DNA from: Artocarpus heterophyllus
Taxonomy: Eukaryota > Streptophyta > Magnoliopsida > Rosales > Moraceae
Reading direction: 5' to 3'
Length of the DNA: 64,000 nucleotides
Assembly (NCBI GenBank): GCA_025403435.1
Contig: CM046351.1
Coordinates: forward strand, 27,989,730-28,053,729
The notes below the pieces were generated by a model. The model worked only from the letters and a program-made list of their open reading frames with translations, did not search any database and had not been told where the DNA came from. The number at the start of each line of letters is the position of its first letter. Positions within the stretch are counted from its first letter, which is position 1. A program made the translations under genes and the position numbers. Below are positions 1-11,800 of this stretch, in pieces.

Positions 1-67
1 GCAAAAGTCAAAAGCAAAAACTCTATCATCTCCAATTGTAGACTAATAGGTTTGAGTTAATCCTAAC

Positions 68-1811
68 CTGGTTTGACAGTTTGAAGCCCTGATACTATGC
101 ATGCTAAGTTTTGGAACCCAGCTTCCTCTAACTTATTGGCAGCTGCAGTAGACCTTTAAATTTAAAAAGAAACAGTATCCTGTCAAATGGTTTCCAAATT
201 AGGCCAAAAAAAAAAAAAAATGAAAAAGGAAAAGACTGCTTCCCAAGTGATAAGTATTTAAGGAAAACTAACTAAATATTAATTCAACATTCAATATCAT
301 CTATACTTATGTCAAATTTGTTGGGAAAAAATGACCCACAAAACATTTGTTCTGATAACACATCTTGGTCAAACCTATTACCTATAGAAATTGATCTTTC
401 TAGTTGATTCAGACTTTTATTTTAAAAGGTCAATTAAACTTGTAAAGTGGGGTGCTCCAATGTTCTTATAACTTTATGTTCATTTATATTTCAATACAGG
501 ATTCATTTTACTCATTACGTTGTGGACTAAGTATGATTTTGTCATTCCGGTAAAGCTTAGACCCTTGATTTTAAGGGGGTGAACCCTCTCATCATCTCAC
601 GACATATCTGCTTCTAACTACAAACCATCCTTTTTAGACAGGATTGTCATCTCATGACTTATGGAGTTCTTTCTCGTTACTTGGCTTATATATATATCCC
701 TTCTTAGTTTGCTTGTATTTTTCTTCATATTTTAGGCAAAAATTTTGCACGCCAAATATTTTTTGACTACCACCTTTCTTTCTCCCAATTCCTAGGCAGG
801 ATGCTAACAATCACAATTACATGGTTATTGGTTTGAAACTTGTTTCATTCAAAACACAACTTGGTCCTTAAGAAAGAAGGCCAAGGACAAATAATTCCAA
901 GTATTTGACATAAACTAAATCACCTCAATCCTTCTTGACACACAAGCAACAGTTTACTTCCAGGTGAAAACTGGCTTTTAACAGATTGCACAAACTCGGG
1001 ATTAGGCTTCGTAAACGTCAATCCGAAGAACAAGCCCGAGAAGTTGTTGTGCAAAGTCCTCTTCACAATTGTGCCTGCACAAAATAGAACAACAAATGAA
1101 AGCAGAAGTCAATGAAAAAATAATAATTGAAAACATTTCTGTTCATAAACTCATAGCAATTTTAATTTGTACCAAAGTCATTGTCTTTGTTCTCAATGAA
1201 AAGAGGGACATGGTAACATGACTTGATATGTGCTCTATCAAATTGAGATTTATCCCTGACATCAAGAACTGTGTATCCCTCAGCTATAAGTTGTTTTGCT
1301 TCTTCACCACTCACATAATTCACTTCTGCCCTAATGGCCGATCCTCTCGGGCGAATCGGCTTCCCTAACACGGTTCCCCCACGATGAGTGAGAGACGAGG
1401 ATTCCAATGGAGATGTTCTGAAACTGCTCAAAACAAAACCAGAAGTTCAAGATTTTCTTTTTTCTTTTTTCTTTTTCTTTCTTTTTTTTTTTTTTTTTGA
1501 GTAGCCAAAGTAAGATTCTGCATGCCCACATGTACATGCACATGTACAAGTACAAGTACAACATAATAGTTGAGTAACAAACTTCAAAATATGTGAAATC
1601 AAAAGGCTAAAACTAGAAATGCTAAGTACAACTTGAGCTCAAATCCTGAAGTTTATCACTGGGACAATGTTTACAAATGTTTTATATTCATCAAAAACAG
1701 AACCAAGGTCAAAGAAATATTTCACAGAATTAATTCTTATAATAGAAGAACCGAAATTCTTTACCTTTTCGAAGAGAGAGTTGAGCAGCAATAAGTGCCA
1801 AGTCCGGCCAT
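68..1811 (-). CDS. STR9: Rhodanese-like domain protein, chloroplastic (STR9 type), 5' part
   Basis: Four exons can be joined in phase: 1765-1811, 1173-1423, 924-1074 and 68-153. The gene continues past base 1, so the C-terminus is missing. The start at 1811 gives MAGLGTYCCSTLSSK..., a Ser-rich N-terminus as expected of a plastid transit peptide. A longer open frame upstream (to 1890) joins in the wrong phase. The mature part reads EEAKQLIAEGYTVLDVRDK, then HIKSCYHVPLF, NNFSGLFFGL and the active-site loop VCQEGLR with Cys at about residue 145, followed by IVSGLQTVKP. This matches my memory of Arabidopsis STR9, a single-rhodanese thylakoid/plastid protein; the family transfers sulfur through the loop Cys, but the substrate is unknown. 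Introns: 1424-1764, 1075-1172 and 154-923. The next gene, OEP16-3, is on the same strand. Exon identity is strong; exact 5' end is inferred from phase. Confidence 0.9.
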
Positions 1812-2813
1812 TTAGGAGTTGCAGTTCTCTCTCCTCTGAGCAGTGCACTGTGATAGTTAACGGACGCCAGCCATGAATTGGGCTTAGCAATTTGGAAGAG
1901 TCAATGGGTTTCTGCCATGTGGCAATGCGAAGAGGATATATTTCTCCAATCTTACACTTCTGCCTCTAGAGGATCCGGGGATATATCTTTGCAAGATTTG
2001 TAGGGAAATCTTGTTGGAGAGGATGATTGATGAATACTTACCACGTGGGTTTTCGATTAAATTAGAGGCAGCATATCTTTGCTTTTAAGTATTTTTTTTT
2101 GGGGGTTAATTTTCTTCATGGTACCAAAAATATGTTCTAAGGGATGATACTATTTTTTAATTATTTTCTTTTATTTATATTACATTATTGAACATTGTAA
2201 GGTGTTTAAAAATGTGGTGAAAATCGTTGGTTAGAACTATTTTTACTATAGCATGTGAGAGCTTTACATTGTAATAATTTTTTTATTATTACTGTAACAT
2301 ATAAGAGCTTTATATTGTTTATAACTAAATTTGTGATGAAAACTGTGGTTTTCACTACTCAACCAAACAACCGGGAAGTGATTTTTGACAGTTGTGATGT
2401 TGCATTTTTATAACCACTATTTACTAAGACGCATCAATGGACATTAGAGAGATTATGAAATACCAAAATTTTTCCTGTCCTTTTTTCCATCTAATAACGG
2501 TAAAGTTTATGGTTATTATTATAACGATATAATTTTTTTTATTGTAACATATTATTATAGTGATATAAATTTTTGTTCTTTATAACAAATATTTTATTTA
2601 TTTTTTGTTATATTTCAAAGTAACTGGTAGGATTTTACTATATATCTAAATTTTCCAGAAATAATATTCAATAATGGTTGTAGTCAGTGCTCGGAAAATC
2701 ATCTTTTTTGTGTGTCACTGATTTTTTCTCGTCTGGTTTGAGGTTAGCAAACTAAGGATTTCCTGTTTACTTCTGATTCTGATCTCTTTGTGCATATTCT
2801 TGTCTGATTCCTA
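1812..2813. other. Intergenic, AT-rich, no gene seen
   Basis: Upstream (promoter) side of the rhodanese gene. Apart from the MITE-like segment at about 2200-2370, I see only AT-rich sequence with homopolymer runs and no coding frame that I can support. Confidence 0.5.
2200..2370. mobile_element. MITE-like element, GTGTTT family, copy 1
   Basis: Imperfect terminal inverted repeats: the left end contains GGTGTTTAAAAATG and TTGGTTAGAAC, and the right end reads back as GTTTGGTTGAGTAGTGAAAACC. Inside are paired GCATGTGAGAGCTTTACAT and ATATAAGAGCTTTATAT motifs. Similar sequences occur at 4457-4577, 17206-17370 and about 19159-19262. Small non-autonomous DNA transposon is an inference; the target duplication is not clear. 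Confidence 0.45.
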
Positions 2814-2821
2814 TTCACAAC

Positions 2822-3533
2822 TAGGGCTGTACAAAAACCGCTCCGCACCCGCCAAACTGCCCGCGTCCGCCCATCTCAAAAAAAGCGGGAATATATTCGG
2901 TGGACGGGTTTGGTTTTAAGTTTTTGAGGGCGGGTTCAACCCGCACCCGCCCGCCTATATTTTTTTTAAAAAACTTATCATTTATTTGATTTTGTTCTTA
3001 TTTTAGAGATGATTGAACAATCCAATACTTCAAGCGTGGGCTCGGCTGTTTCTTGACATATTAGAAATTGAAAATTCTCTTATTATTTTGTGAAGTGATC
3101 AAAATTCAAATCAAGTAAATTAGTACAGAAAGCCCTAAAAGAAAAAGAACACTTGACTTTGTTCATTATTTCATTTGTAACATTCTATTATTTTCGAACC
3201 CAGTGAATAAGCTTTAATTTTTATGGACTCTTGACTTTATTTATCACTTTATATGTAGTTGATGTTTCTTGTTGCAGTGAATGATTATGTTTCTTAATTT
3301 GTACTTTTGAATATGGTCACTGTCTTTAAGCATCAAACTTGTTGGGAATGCTTTATGTATTATCATCTTATATTTTCTAAAAATTTCCTTCACTTTCTAA
3401 AAAAAAGGTCCAAAAAAATTACATTGGGCAATGTGGTGGGCGGTTTACGGGTTGGTTAATCGCCAACCCGCCATCCAAAAAAACTGCACCGCACTCGCCC
3501 AAAAACCATCAAATCGTCCGCCGTTCACCCCTA
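2822..3533. mobile_element. Non-autonomous hAT-type DNA transposon
   Basis: A 712-bp segment starts TAGGGCTGTAC and ends GTTCACCCCTA, so the ends are inverted (TAGGG-TG-AC). It is flanked by perfect 8-bp direct repeats TTCACAAC at 2814-2821 and 3534-3541, the target-site length typical of hAT transposons. Subterminal regions hold GC-rich CCGCCC/GGGCGG blocks in both orientations around an AT-rich centre. No transposase frame is present, so movement would need a transposase in trans. Confidence 0.85.
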
Positions 3534-3541
3534 TTCACAAC

Positions 3542-4456
3542 TCACAAAAAGAAGGGGAAGAAGTAAGCAGTTGTTTAATATCTGGATTGGAAATGAAATA
3601 TAACTATAAAGCAAAAAGTTGTATCGTATAGAGCTCTTACGTATTATAATTTTTAAATTAATATTTTTAGTTTCAATATTTTTTCTAAATACCTTATAAA
3701 ATTAGAAAAATTATATTTGCACCCCAAGTTTTTATTAAGGCACCCATGATTTTTAAAATTTAAAAATATTTTTCTTTTTAAGCATTAAGATTTTATTAAA
3801 TTCTACAAATGCCCTTGTATACACCCAATGCTTAATCTATTTTGTTAAAAAAAAAACTTTTACATCCTTTTTTTTTTTCCGACTTACTTTTCTTTCAATT
3901 TCATTTGAAGTTGAATGATTTCCTTGTAATCAAATTCGTTTAAACTTCATGAAACTTGAGAAACAGCATTAACGAATATATAAGTATAATCAACTGGCTC
4001 TGATAAAACTTTAATAATAACAATAAAAGGGAGCAACTTACATTGTGATGAAATTATATCAAAACATTTTTTAAGGAAAAAGCATAACAAAATACGTTCC
4101 AGCGCAAAAAAAAAAAAAAAAGAAACTTCAAAATATAATAAAAAATCTTTGAATACGAGATTGAAAGATTTTGATTTCAAGAAAAGCAATAATTTCAAAT
4201 GAAAATAAGATGAAAAGTTAGCCCAAAAAGGGAAGTAAAAATCTTGTTAACAAAATAATTTATGCATATGGGGTATATACAAGGGTAATTATGAAATTAT
4301 ATGAAATCTCAATATTAAAAAAATACTATAATTTACCAAAAAAATATTATAAAATTTTAAATAGTTTAGGATGCCTTAATATAAATTTGGAGTGTAAATA
4401 AAATTTCTCTATACCTTGGAAGCTTTTTGCTAGAAAGAGCATGCACAAAATTTTAT
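3542..4456. other. Intergenic, AT-rich, no gene seen
   Basis: No supported coding or RNA feature. The short open frames here are low-complexity and rich in Phe, Leu and Lys. Confidence 0.5.
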
Positions 4457-4577
4457 AGGGTGTTTAGAACAATGGTTGAAACCATTGATTTGAACTGTAA
4501 ATAATGTAAGGCTTTCACATACTATAATGAAAAATTAGAGTGTAAATATCTCATATTCTACTGTTATCAAACCTAAA
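4457..4577. mobile_element. MITE-like element, GTGTTT family, copy 2
   Basis: Starts AGGGTGTTTAGAAC and ends near TTATCAAACCT. Inside it has AAGGCTTTCACATACTATAAT, the same signature as the other family copies. Boundaries are approximate. Confidence 0.4.
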
Positions 4578-4588
4578 ATAACATATTA

Positions 4589-5135
4589 AGGGTCCGTTTG
4601 GTAAGTGGATTCGAATTAGTGATTTGAGTTAGTGTGATTTGAATTAGGATTTGAACTAATGATTTTAATTGTTATCTGAATCGTCGTTTGGATGTGCATT
4701 TAAGTTTTAATCTGAGTAGGAAATAAAATTAAAATATGTGTTTAGAAAGGTAGTGAAAATAATTTTTGATTTATTAATAAATCTAACAAACTCTTAATGT
4801 TAATGATCCCAAAAATATGCAATATAGATCTTAATTTATTCTTCTCTTCACCAAGAATATAATGAAAAAAGAATCATCTCAATTGGATATCAAATGATGA
4901 AGTTATGATTTTTTTTCTCTCAATTATAAGAGATAGAATTTTAGTTTTTATTATAGCAGAGATATCTAAATATCAAAAGTTTAAGGGAAGTCAAAACTCT
5001 AAAAACTTGAATTGTTGATACTCAAAGGATTCCGATTTTTAAAAAAACAAACACATATCTAAAAAATTCTTGATACTCAAATTTAAATTTAAGTTTATTG
5101 AGTACAAAAATATTTCAAACAAACAACTCCTAAAC
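4589..5135. mobile_element. Candidate PIF/Harbinger-like MITE
   Basis: Left end AGGGTCCGTTTGGTAAG and right end CAAACAACTCC are imperfect inverted repeats (about 8 of 11 bases), with TTA/TAA beside them. GGG...GTTTGG ends with a 3-bp TWA target are typical of PIF/Harbinger MITEs. The interior is AT-rich and non-coding. Assignment is tentative. Confidence 0.35.
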
Positions 5136-5394
5136 TATTCTTCCCAACACATCGTTAGTCCATTTATCAACAAAGCATTAAATGGTTTATAGTGCACACC
5201 CGTCACATCATTGGTCAGTCATATATGTGCTTCTCTAGAAATGAATCAACACTCATTCCATCACACTAGCCAGGAGGACAAGTTTTGTTTCAACAATGTA
5301 GAATATTCAAAAGGAGATTAAAAAACTATGTGGGTTTCTTTATTTTCTATGATCTGTTCTTGCTTTTATCGTTTTGGTCTATGTGGCTATACAG

Positions 5395-5507
5395 ATGATA
5401 TGTTGAGACAGCCCCTGAAGCCCAAAGTCGTTGAAGATCATGAAGACCCAGGAGCACCACTTCTGGTTCGTCACTTCCCTGTTAAGGAAAAACTCCCATG
5501 TCTCTAG
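5395..5507 (+). other. Exon-like segment, unidentified
   Basis: Directly after an acceptor-like TATACAG, a frame reads MLRQPLKPKVVEDHEDPG then APLLVRHFPVKEK before a TAG at 5505. The composition is protein-like, unlike the surrounding AT-rich DNA. A further exon-like piece on the same strand lies at 6162-6248. I do not recognise the protein. It may be the 3' part of a small gene between STR9 and OEP16-3, or a decayed fragment. Confidence 0.3.
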
Positions 5508-5594
5508 TCTTTGAGTGGATTGCCAAACTTTTGCCCTTTTTCTTTTTTCCCAAATTTTGGCTTCTTGTTCAACTACCTTTTCTTTGCTTATCAA

Positions 5595-5596
<2 letters not shown>

Positions 5597-5641
<45 letters not shown>
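5597..5641. repeat. (AT)n microsatellite
   Basis: About 22 uninterrupted AT units. The Tyr-Ile open frames over it on both strands are artefacts of the repeat. Confidence 0.95.
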
Positions 5642-5644
<3 letters not shown>

Positions 5645-6161
5645 GTACCTTCCATCTACAATGCATGGAAATTCCTTCTCATAGTTATAAATAAGAATGG
5701 AATAGCTACTTTTGTCCCACTTTTTCTTCAACAAAATTTTCCTGTCAAGATGGGGTTGCTTCTCTTTTCTTTTTCTTTTTTTTTTTTTTTTTTTTTTAAG
5801 ATCATATCATGTTATGACAAGTCAAAGAGGAAATAAACAGTGTTCTTATTTTGCAGCATCTGTGCATTTGACTGGTAAGAGTTTACAATAATAAAATTTG
5901 CTCAATCATCAAACCCTTGAAACAAAGACCAAGGAGGGGAATTCAAAGCAAGCCCTCTTTAACTTTTAGCTATGTTTTATTGGTTCTTCGTTTAGATGTA
6001 ACGATAGCGATGAAGTAAACAAAGTCATCCTGTTGGATATGGATCATGTTTCATGCCAAGAATTAAGTTTCTTATTTTATAGTTCAAAAATAGTCGTCCA
6101 AAATCAACCTGTTCATTAATCTGTTATTCCTATTTTGCTCATTTCTAACTTTCATGAGCAG

Positions 6162-6248
6162 ATTCACAATGATTTGTCCATTCCAATTGCCATGCTAATT
6201 GCTCTCCGTCTTTCAGCAGTTTCCAAGCTAAATGAAGGTCCAAAGTAA
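6162..6248 (+). other. Exon-like segment, possible terminal exon, unidentified
   Basis: After an acceptor-like CATGAGCAG the frame reads IHNDLSIPIAMLIALRL then SAVSKLNEGPK and stops at TAA 6246-6248. It could be the last exon of the same unrecognised gene as 5395-5507. A short block between perfect-looking splice signals (TTTTGCAG before and GTAAGAG after, near 5857-5875) could be a small exon between them. No function is claimed. Confidence 0.3.
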
Positions 6249-6467
6249 GTTCGATAATTGTTTGAGACAATTATTGAAGCCATAACAAATCAAATTTATT
6301 TCAAAACATCCATTCAAGCTCTAAACACTTTAATTCCAAAATCATGGAAACAAGATGAAAAAGAAGAGTATGATTACGTCTCTGAAAATACAGCTGGTTC
6401 AACAACACAGCGACTCATTCTCTTCCAGTAACTCGCAATGTCCTTATTGTCGACAACAGCATCAAAT

Positions 6468-7868
6468 TTATTTTGAATCAGCTGTGGGTCTCTTCTTGGT
6501 GGTGTAAGGATAATACTCCTTGCCGATGTCAATTCTTGTGGTCTGACCTCCAGCATCAATAGCCGCAGAAGTGACAGCCAAAGCGGCTCCAGCAGAGATT
6601 GCAGTCGAAAGGCTTCTCCCTGTAATGAACCAAACAATAATTAAATATCAGTTTTGGCAAAGTTGCAAAATCTACCGCATTGAATGTGTTTCTCCATTGT
6701 TTAGCTCTATGAATTAAGAAATGGATAGAGTATAAGCTTTTACAACTGACTTACAAGACGGCAACCAGGACACAAAACCCTATGCCTCACAGCCACACAC
6801 AGACAAAATGATTCTAGACAGTAAAATTTACATGATAATACCAGCAGCAGAAATGTTAGATCATTTGGGCTAATATTGGTATATATACCAGCAGCAGAAA
6901 TATTAGAACAGCAGCACCACAAGAATGAAGATAAATAGCTTCCAATATTTGACTTCGGAATTTCACAATCCTATGCGCACAATTTGGTCCATGTGGTTGG
7001 TATTACCACTCATAAGAAACATCATACAATTTATGGAAGTGTGAGAGCAGTGACTTTTGTTACAAATTAAACAAATGCTGCATAACTTACCACTACAGCT
7101 AAAACCCAGAAGCAAAAAAATAGTGGATGCTTTATTGCTTATTTCAGAAGAGGTGAAAAAAATAGGAAGTCTCTGATTTCAAGTTAAACCATTTTCATTA
7201 TATTCCAAAACACACAATAACAAAGCAAAAATCTCTCTGAGAGAAGATTAATCAAGTAACAGATACTCGGAGATTTAAATCTAGCTAATCTTGCTATATT
7301 AGCATCACACATATTATCAGTTCGATCCTCCAGCTTTTTCAAGCCAAGCGTGCCCAAGGATTTCATATGGAGAATTTGTGAACTTTCGAAAAAATAGACA
7401 ACATTAGAAAAATCAATAATTGACATTCTCGAGAAACAATCAAAACCAATTAGATTTTAGGTTACTACCCTCTACTATCTACAGCCCATCACTCATCACA
7501 AATCAAAAAATTGGATATTCAAGGAAATCCTCACCTTTGTATCCTAGAATAGTTGATCCTGCAACGAAACCACCAATGGCTCCATTGATAAAGTCTCTCT
7601 TCATTCGATAATGCTGCACAAGCTGCTCAACACCAATGTAAACTCCCCCAATGGCAGCAAATGTCAGGCCATAGTTACCCATCATCTTGAGGGTCCTTAT
7701 GAGGCCGGGAAGAGCTACATTTCTTTCTACACGAGGCACATCGTACCAAGTAGCAACAATGGTCCCAAAGATAGTTCCAGAAACAAGACCTGTTGTTGCA
7801 CCTTTGATGGTTTTCATAACCGGTGTATCCTCATCCTCCAAGTATCTAAGTTCTGCGGGGTCCACCAT
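6468..7868 (-). CDS. OEP163: Outer envelope pore protein 16-3 (OEP16-3), Tim17/Tim22/Tim23 family
   Basis: Two coding exons, 7535-7868 and 6468-6619, join in phase (GT at 7534-7533, AG at 6621-6620) into 161 aa, close to the ~159 aa Arabidopsis protein as I recall it. Diagnostic stretches are DPAELRYLEDED, WYDVPRVERNVALPGLIRTL, FAAIGGVYIGVEQLVQ and, in exon 2, GGQTTRIDIGKEYYPYT. Four hydrophobic Gly/Ala-rich segments (about residues 25-43, 69-86, 93-110 and 114-133) fit the PRAT fold. The family member is reported in plastid outer envelope and mitochondria, including association with complex I (B14.7-like); the precise role is not settled. Start ATG at 7868 follows an upstream in-frame stop. 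A 5'UTR intron is likely (7900-8522). It is head to head with the C53 gene. Confidence 0.95.
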
Positions 7869-7899
7869 GGCTTTTCTACTAATTGGGTACTAAACCAAA

Positions 7900-8600
7900 C
7901 TGCAAAAGATCACAAAGACAATCACTTACAATGCCTTCTCCATTCAAAATGTAAGCAAAACCTAAAAAATAAAGATAAAAAATCTCAGAAAATTAACTAT
8001 ATCCATTCAATCCAAAAGGAAATCATCGAGCAGAAAACAATTAAAACCCATTCAATCCTCCATTTTAACCAAATATTCGGGATTCTTAGGGTTCGGCAAC
8101 TTTCATAGCGACAATGTTATTCCATTTTTTCACAAGCAATAAATTCCAGAAGGCGCAAATTTCCCATCTCAAGGAAAACTAATTTCGTAAAAAAAAATGA
8201 ACATTTTCTGGGGAAAAAAAGTGTAGCAAAAGGATCAACTTTAACTTTGTCATTTTGATTTTTGAAAAGAAAAAGTCATCATCACAGAATTAGAATTCCA
8301 AAAACCCAAAATTTCTACGTAATATTGCAATCAGGGCTACCCAAAAAGCATCAAAATAACGATAATCCGAGTAACTGTTAACATAAACATGTAGATCAAA
8401 TAGGCAATCTAAAACAAAAACTGATATTAGATTAAAACCCAGGAAATTTCGCACACAAATATACAAAATAATTTCATAAATATGAACAGAAAATTGCACA
8501 AGAAATTAGAAAAAAAATTTACCTTTTGGATGAAATACAGAGGAATCGGAACAGAACAGACTAAGGGGAGAAGAAGGAGCTGCCGTTTAGTCGAAGAAGC
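7900..8600 (-). other. 5'UTR intron and leader exon of OEP16-3
   Basis: On the minus strand TTTTGCAG (AG at 7901-7900) lies about 30 bases before the start codon, and CAAAAG|GTAAAT (GT at 8522-8521) could be the matching donor. This predicts a ~620-bp leader intron and a short untranslated exon from 8523 to about 8600. No coding sequence is seen in it. Inferred from splice motifs only. Confidence 0.5.
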
Positions 8601-8892
8601 TTGAAAATGCAAGCCTGGGTTCATAATCTCTGACACCACTGGGACTTTTGCGTTATGACGGAAATACCCTTGGGCTTTGTAATTCTTATGGGGAGATAGG
8701 GCATGAAATGGGGCCCCAATTGGACGGGGTTTTGAGGCCCAAGCCCAATTTCTGGTAAGCTAAGCAGGCACTAACGCAGTACGGTAAAACCAGAGAGAGA
8801 AGAATCGGAGCATAGAATAGACAGACGACTGGGAATATATGTTTGTTTGTTTGTTTGTTTCGCCAGAAAACATAAAAAGATTTTCTCCGAAA
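8600..8892. promoter_or_regulatory. Shared head-to-head promoter region, OEP16-3 / C53
   Basis: The inferred OEP16-3 leader (minus) and the C53 start codon (plus, 8893) are under 300 bases apart, so both promoters and the C53 5'UTR must share this interval. It includes a (GTTT)n run at 8839-8858. No TATA box is obvious. Divergent transcription is inferred from gene orientation. Confidence 0.5.
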
Positions 8893-11800
8893 ATGCAGAG
8901 TCCCGATGACATTCGCAACCTGCCGATTGACATTACGTTTTCTCGCCTCGGAGGTAACAAAATCTCTCTCTCTCGCTCTCTCACAGAAATGCAGAATCAG
9001 GAAAATTCTTGGAATTCGAACCAAACAGGAACTGATTCAAACTTTTTTTTTTTAAATTAGAAATTTCCTCTTTTTTCTGTTTGTTTAGATTGATAATTCG
9101 ATTTTTTTTCTCCTTATGTTTCTGGTTCGTGATCGAATTGAAGAGTGGCTGGTTGATCGGAAGAGAATACCGGCGGATTGGCGGAAGCGATTGGCCGTCA
9201 TTAGAGCTCGAATCGCCAAGGAGTTCGCTGCGCTTCCCAAGGATATCGATCCCTATTTTCAGACCTTAGATTCTGAAAGTAAGTTTTTTCCACTATTATC
9301 TGCTCGCGATTTGTTCTAATTGGATCATGTCTGATTTTTGTAGATGTTGATTTTAGTTTAATTCGAGTAATTAGTTCCATAGAACACTTGTTAGAATTTG
9401 CGCTTCGCTGTTCTTATAGCTTAGCTTGAAAAACATGGTGAATAAACAGCAGCGTTAAAGGTCACTCTTTTATTGGGTTGAGTATTGATATCATAATCAG
9501 TATTTGCTGCTTGTGAGGATGAATTAGGGAATTTTTAAACGAACAATGTAGTTTGTGTAAAGAAACTTTGGGGAAATGTAGGGATTTTTAATCCATGATG
9601 TAGTTTCTGTGAAAAAAAAACTTTGAGGGAATATGGATGCTTAAACGTAGAGATACAAACTCTGAGGAATTCTGCATCGGAATTTGTTGAGCCGCTTTTA
9701 TCATTGTTCTTGTGCTGGTTAGATTGGATGTTGACTATGGAAAAACTTTCAGGAATCAGTTACTTAGAGGCCAAAAAAATATATGACATACTTCTGAAGT
9801 CTATTCCCGAAAGCCGGAATATATTTGGCCGGCTATCAGGTGCTGCTGTAAGATAGTCCTGTCTCTCCATCTCTCACTCTGTGTGTGTTCACATGCCTGC
9901 CTGTGTTTTTCTGATGTTGTACAATTTTTTTTTTTTTTTAATTCTTTGGCAGGGTGCGTGGGAGGCAATTGTGCGATTGTTCGAGAAGGATAACATTTAC
10001 CTTGGTGAGGCTGCTCAGATAATGGTCCAAAATGTGAATTATGAGATGTAAGTATGCACTTATTGAGTTGCCTAGTTTGTTTGTGAGGAAGAAAAATCAT
10101 ACATGTCTATATCATATCTGATTTATACTGATTAGCTGCCGTGTCTTATGAAGCCCCTACCAGAAGAAACATGTGCAAAAGGTTCAACACCAACTAGCAG
10201 AACTGGAGCGCAAGGAAGCTGATATTAAAAGAAATGCAGCTCTATCAGCCACCAAGTATGCAGAGGCTTGCCGAGAGCTTGGGTTGCAGGTTTTGATTAA
10301 GGATCCCTCTAGCTGGTTGTTTTTATCATTTGGGCTGGTTTAGAATTTAGAATGATTACCATGTTTCGTACATAAATGGCACTATTTTTTTGTACAGGGA
10401 CAAAATGTGAGGTTTGAACTTCTAGAGACTGCAAAATCGCTTCCAAGCACCTTTGGTAACATATTGGAAGTGCTAAATAGTGATTCTGTGTCAAGGGCTC
10501 TGGAATATTATTCAAACTTTGTTAAAGATGTTCATACTGAAAAGGATGTAAGTAGAAGATTCTCTATTTGCTTTATTTTCCTTAGTTGAAGATGCTGATC
10601 TTCGCTGAGATTACTTGTTTTATTTGTAAACTAATCCAAGTATTTGTTCGCATAACAACAGAAATCTGTGACCGTGTTACCCCATTTGAGAGATATACGT
10701 GAACATCCTCCTTCTCTAAATGTTTCTCTAGCCTCTGAGACCGTTGATTCTGTGAACGTTCAGTCAAGCCATAATGAGTTAAACACAGATGCCGTAGTGA
10801 ATGAGGATCATATTGATTGGGATATTTCTGCTGAGAGTTCTCAGATTGATTGGGATATTGGAACTGTAGAAGAAACTGAGGATACCAGTAACGGTTTGGG
10901 CCCTTATGAAATAGTGAATGCCAGTGAGATCTTGCAGAGTACTTTACCAAATGAAGCAGTGGAATCTGATCAAATCCCATCCAATAGAGATGTGGACAGC
11001 CTGCTCCCAGAAATCTCTGCGCCAGATATATCGTGGGATATTAGTGTAGAAACTCCACAAGTTGATGTAATTGACGATGTCAGTTTGAGGAACACTGTTT
11101 CCGAAAATCAAACATATGTTCTTGAGAACTTAACTCAACCTACTGGGACCATGGAAGAAAGGAGCCAGCTGTTGGAGACGGAGTATAGGAATAAGATTCT
11201 TGATGATCTTTATGAGGTTCATGATTCTTTTTATGAGATCATATCTATTTATATTTTCTTTCTCTTGTCGTAGTATTGATAATCTTTTTAACTCGTGTTA
11301 AAAAATTGGTGATATGAAACTTTGAAGCTTGAAGTACTTCTTGTTTGGTATACTTTTCCCTTCACTAGATGGCACTTAGATAAGGGGTTTACTTTTTATC
11401 TTTTATCAGATCAAATCGTTTTTAAATCAGCGGCTGATGGAGTCGAAGAGTGAAGAAACTTTGTCTTTGCAACATCAAGTCCAGGCAGTTGCTCCCTTTG
11501 TGCTGCAGATATATGCTCCTGATGCCATTGCGACAATGTTAGCCGATGTTTCCTCGGCTATTTCCTTGCTTACAAACAAGAAAACACGAGACCTGATCAT
11601 GATTCTCAACTCCAAAAGGTGATGCCAGTTTTACTACTGCAATTTTCTTGAATGCTTCAGTTTTGATCACGTGTGTCCTCTCTAGAATAGCATGTTTGTT
11701 TTCGGGCTATATTTTGATTCTTTGATTTGATCGTAATGAAGTACAATGCTAATGCACTCTTATGTCTTTCCTGGTTTATACAATGCTAATGCATTCTTTT

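Noticed and set aside
1639..1890. Open frame upstream of STR9 exon 2 as its 5' coding exon
   Set aside because: It joins out of phase with exon 2. The shorter frame from 1811 (MAGLGTYCC...) joins in phase and resembles the known STR9 N-terminus.
5379..5836. Open frames on both strands over the AT repeat, with Tyr-Ile runs
   Set aside because: Produced by the (AT)n microsatellite and poly-T; the frames mirror each other on opposite strands.
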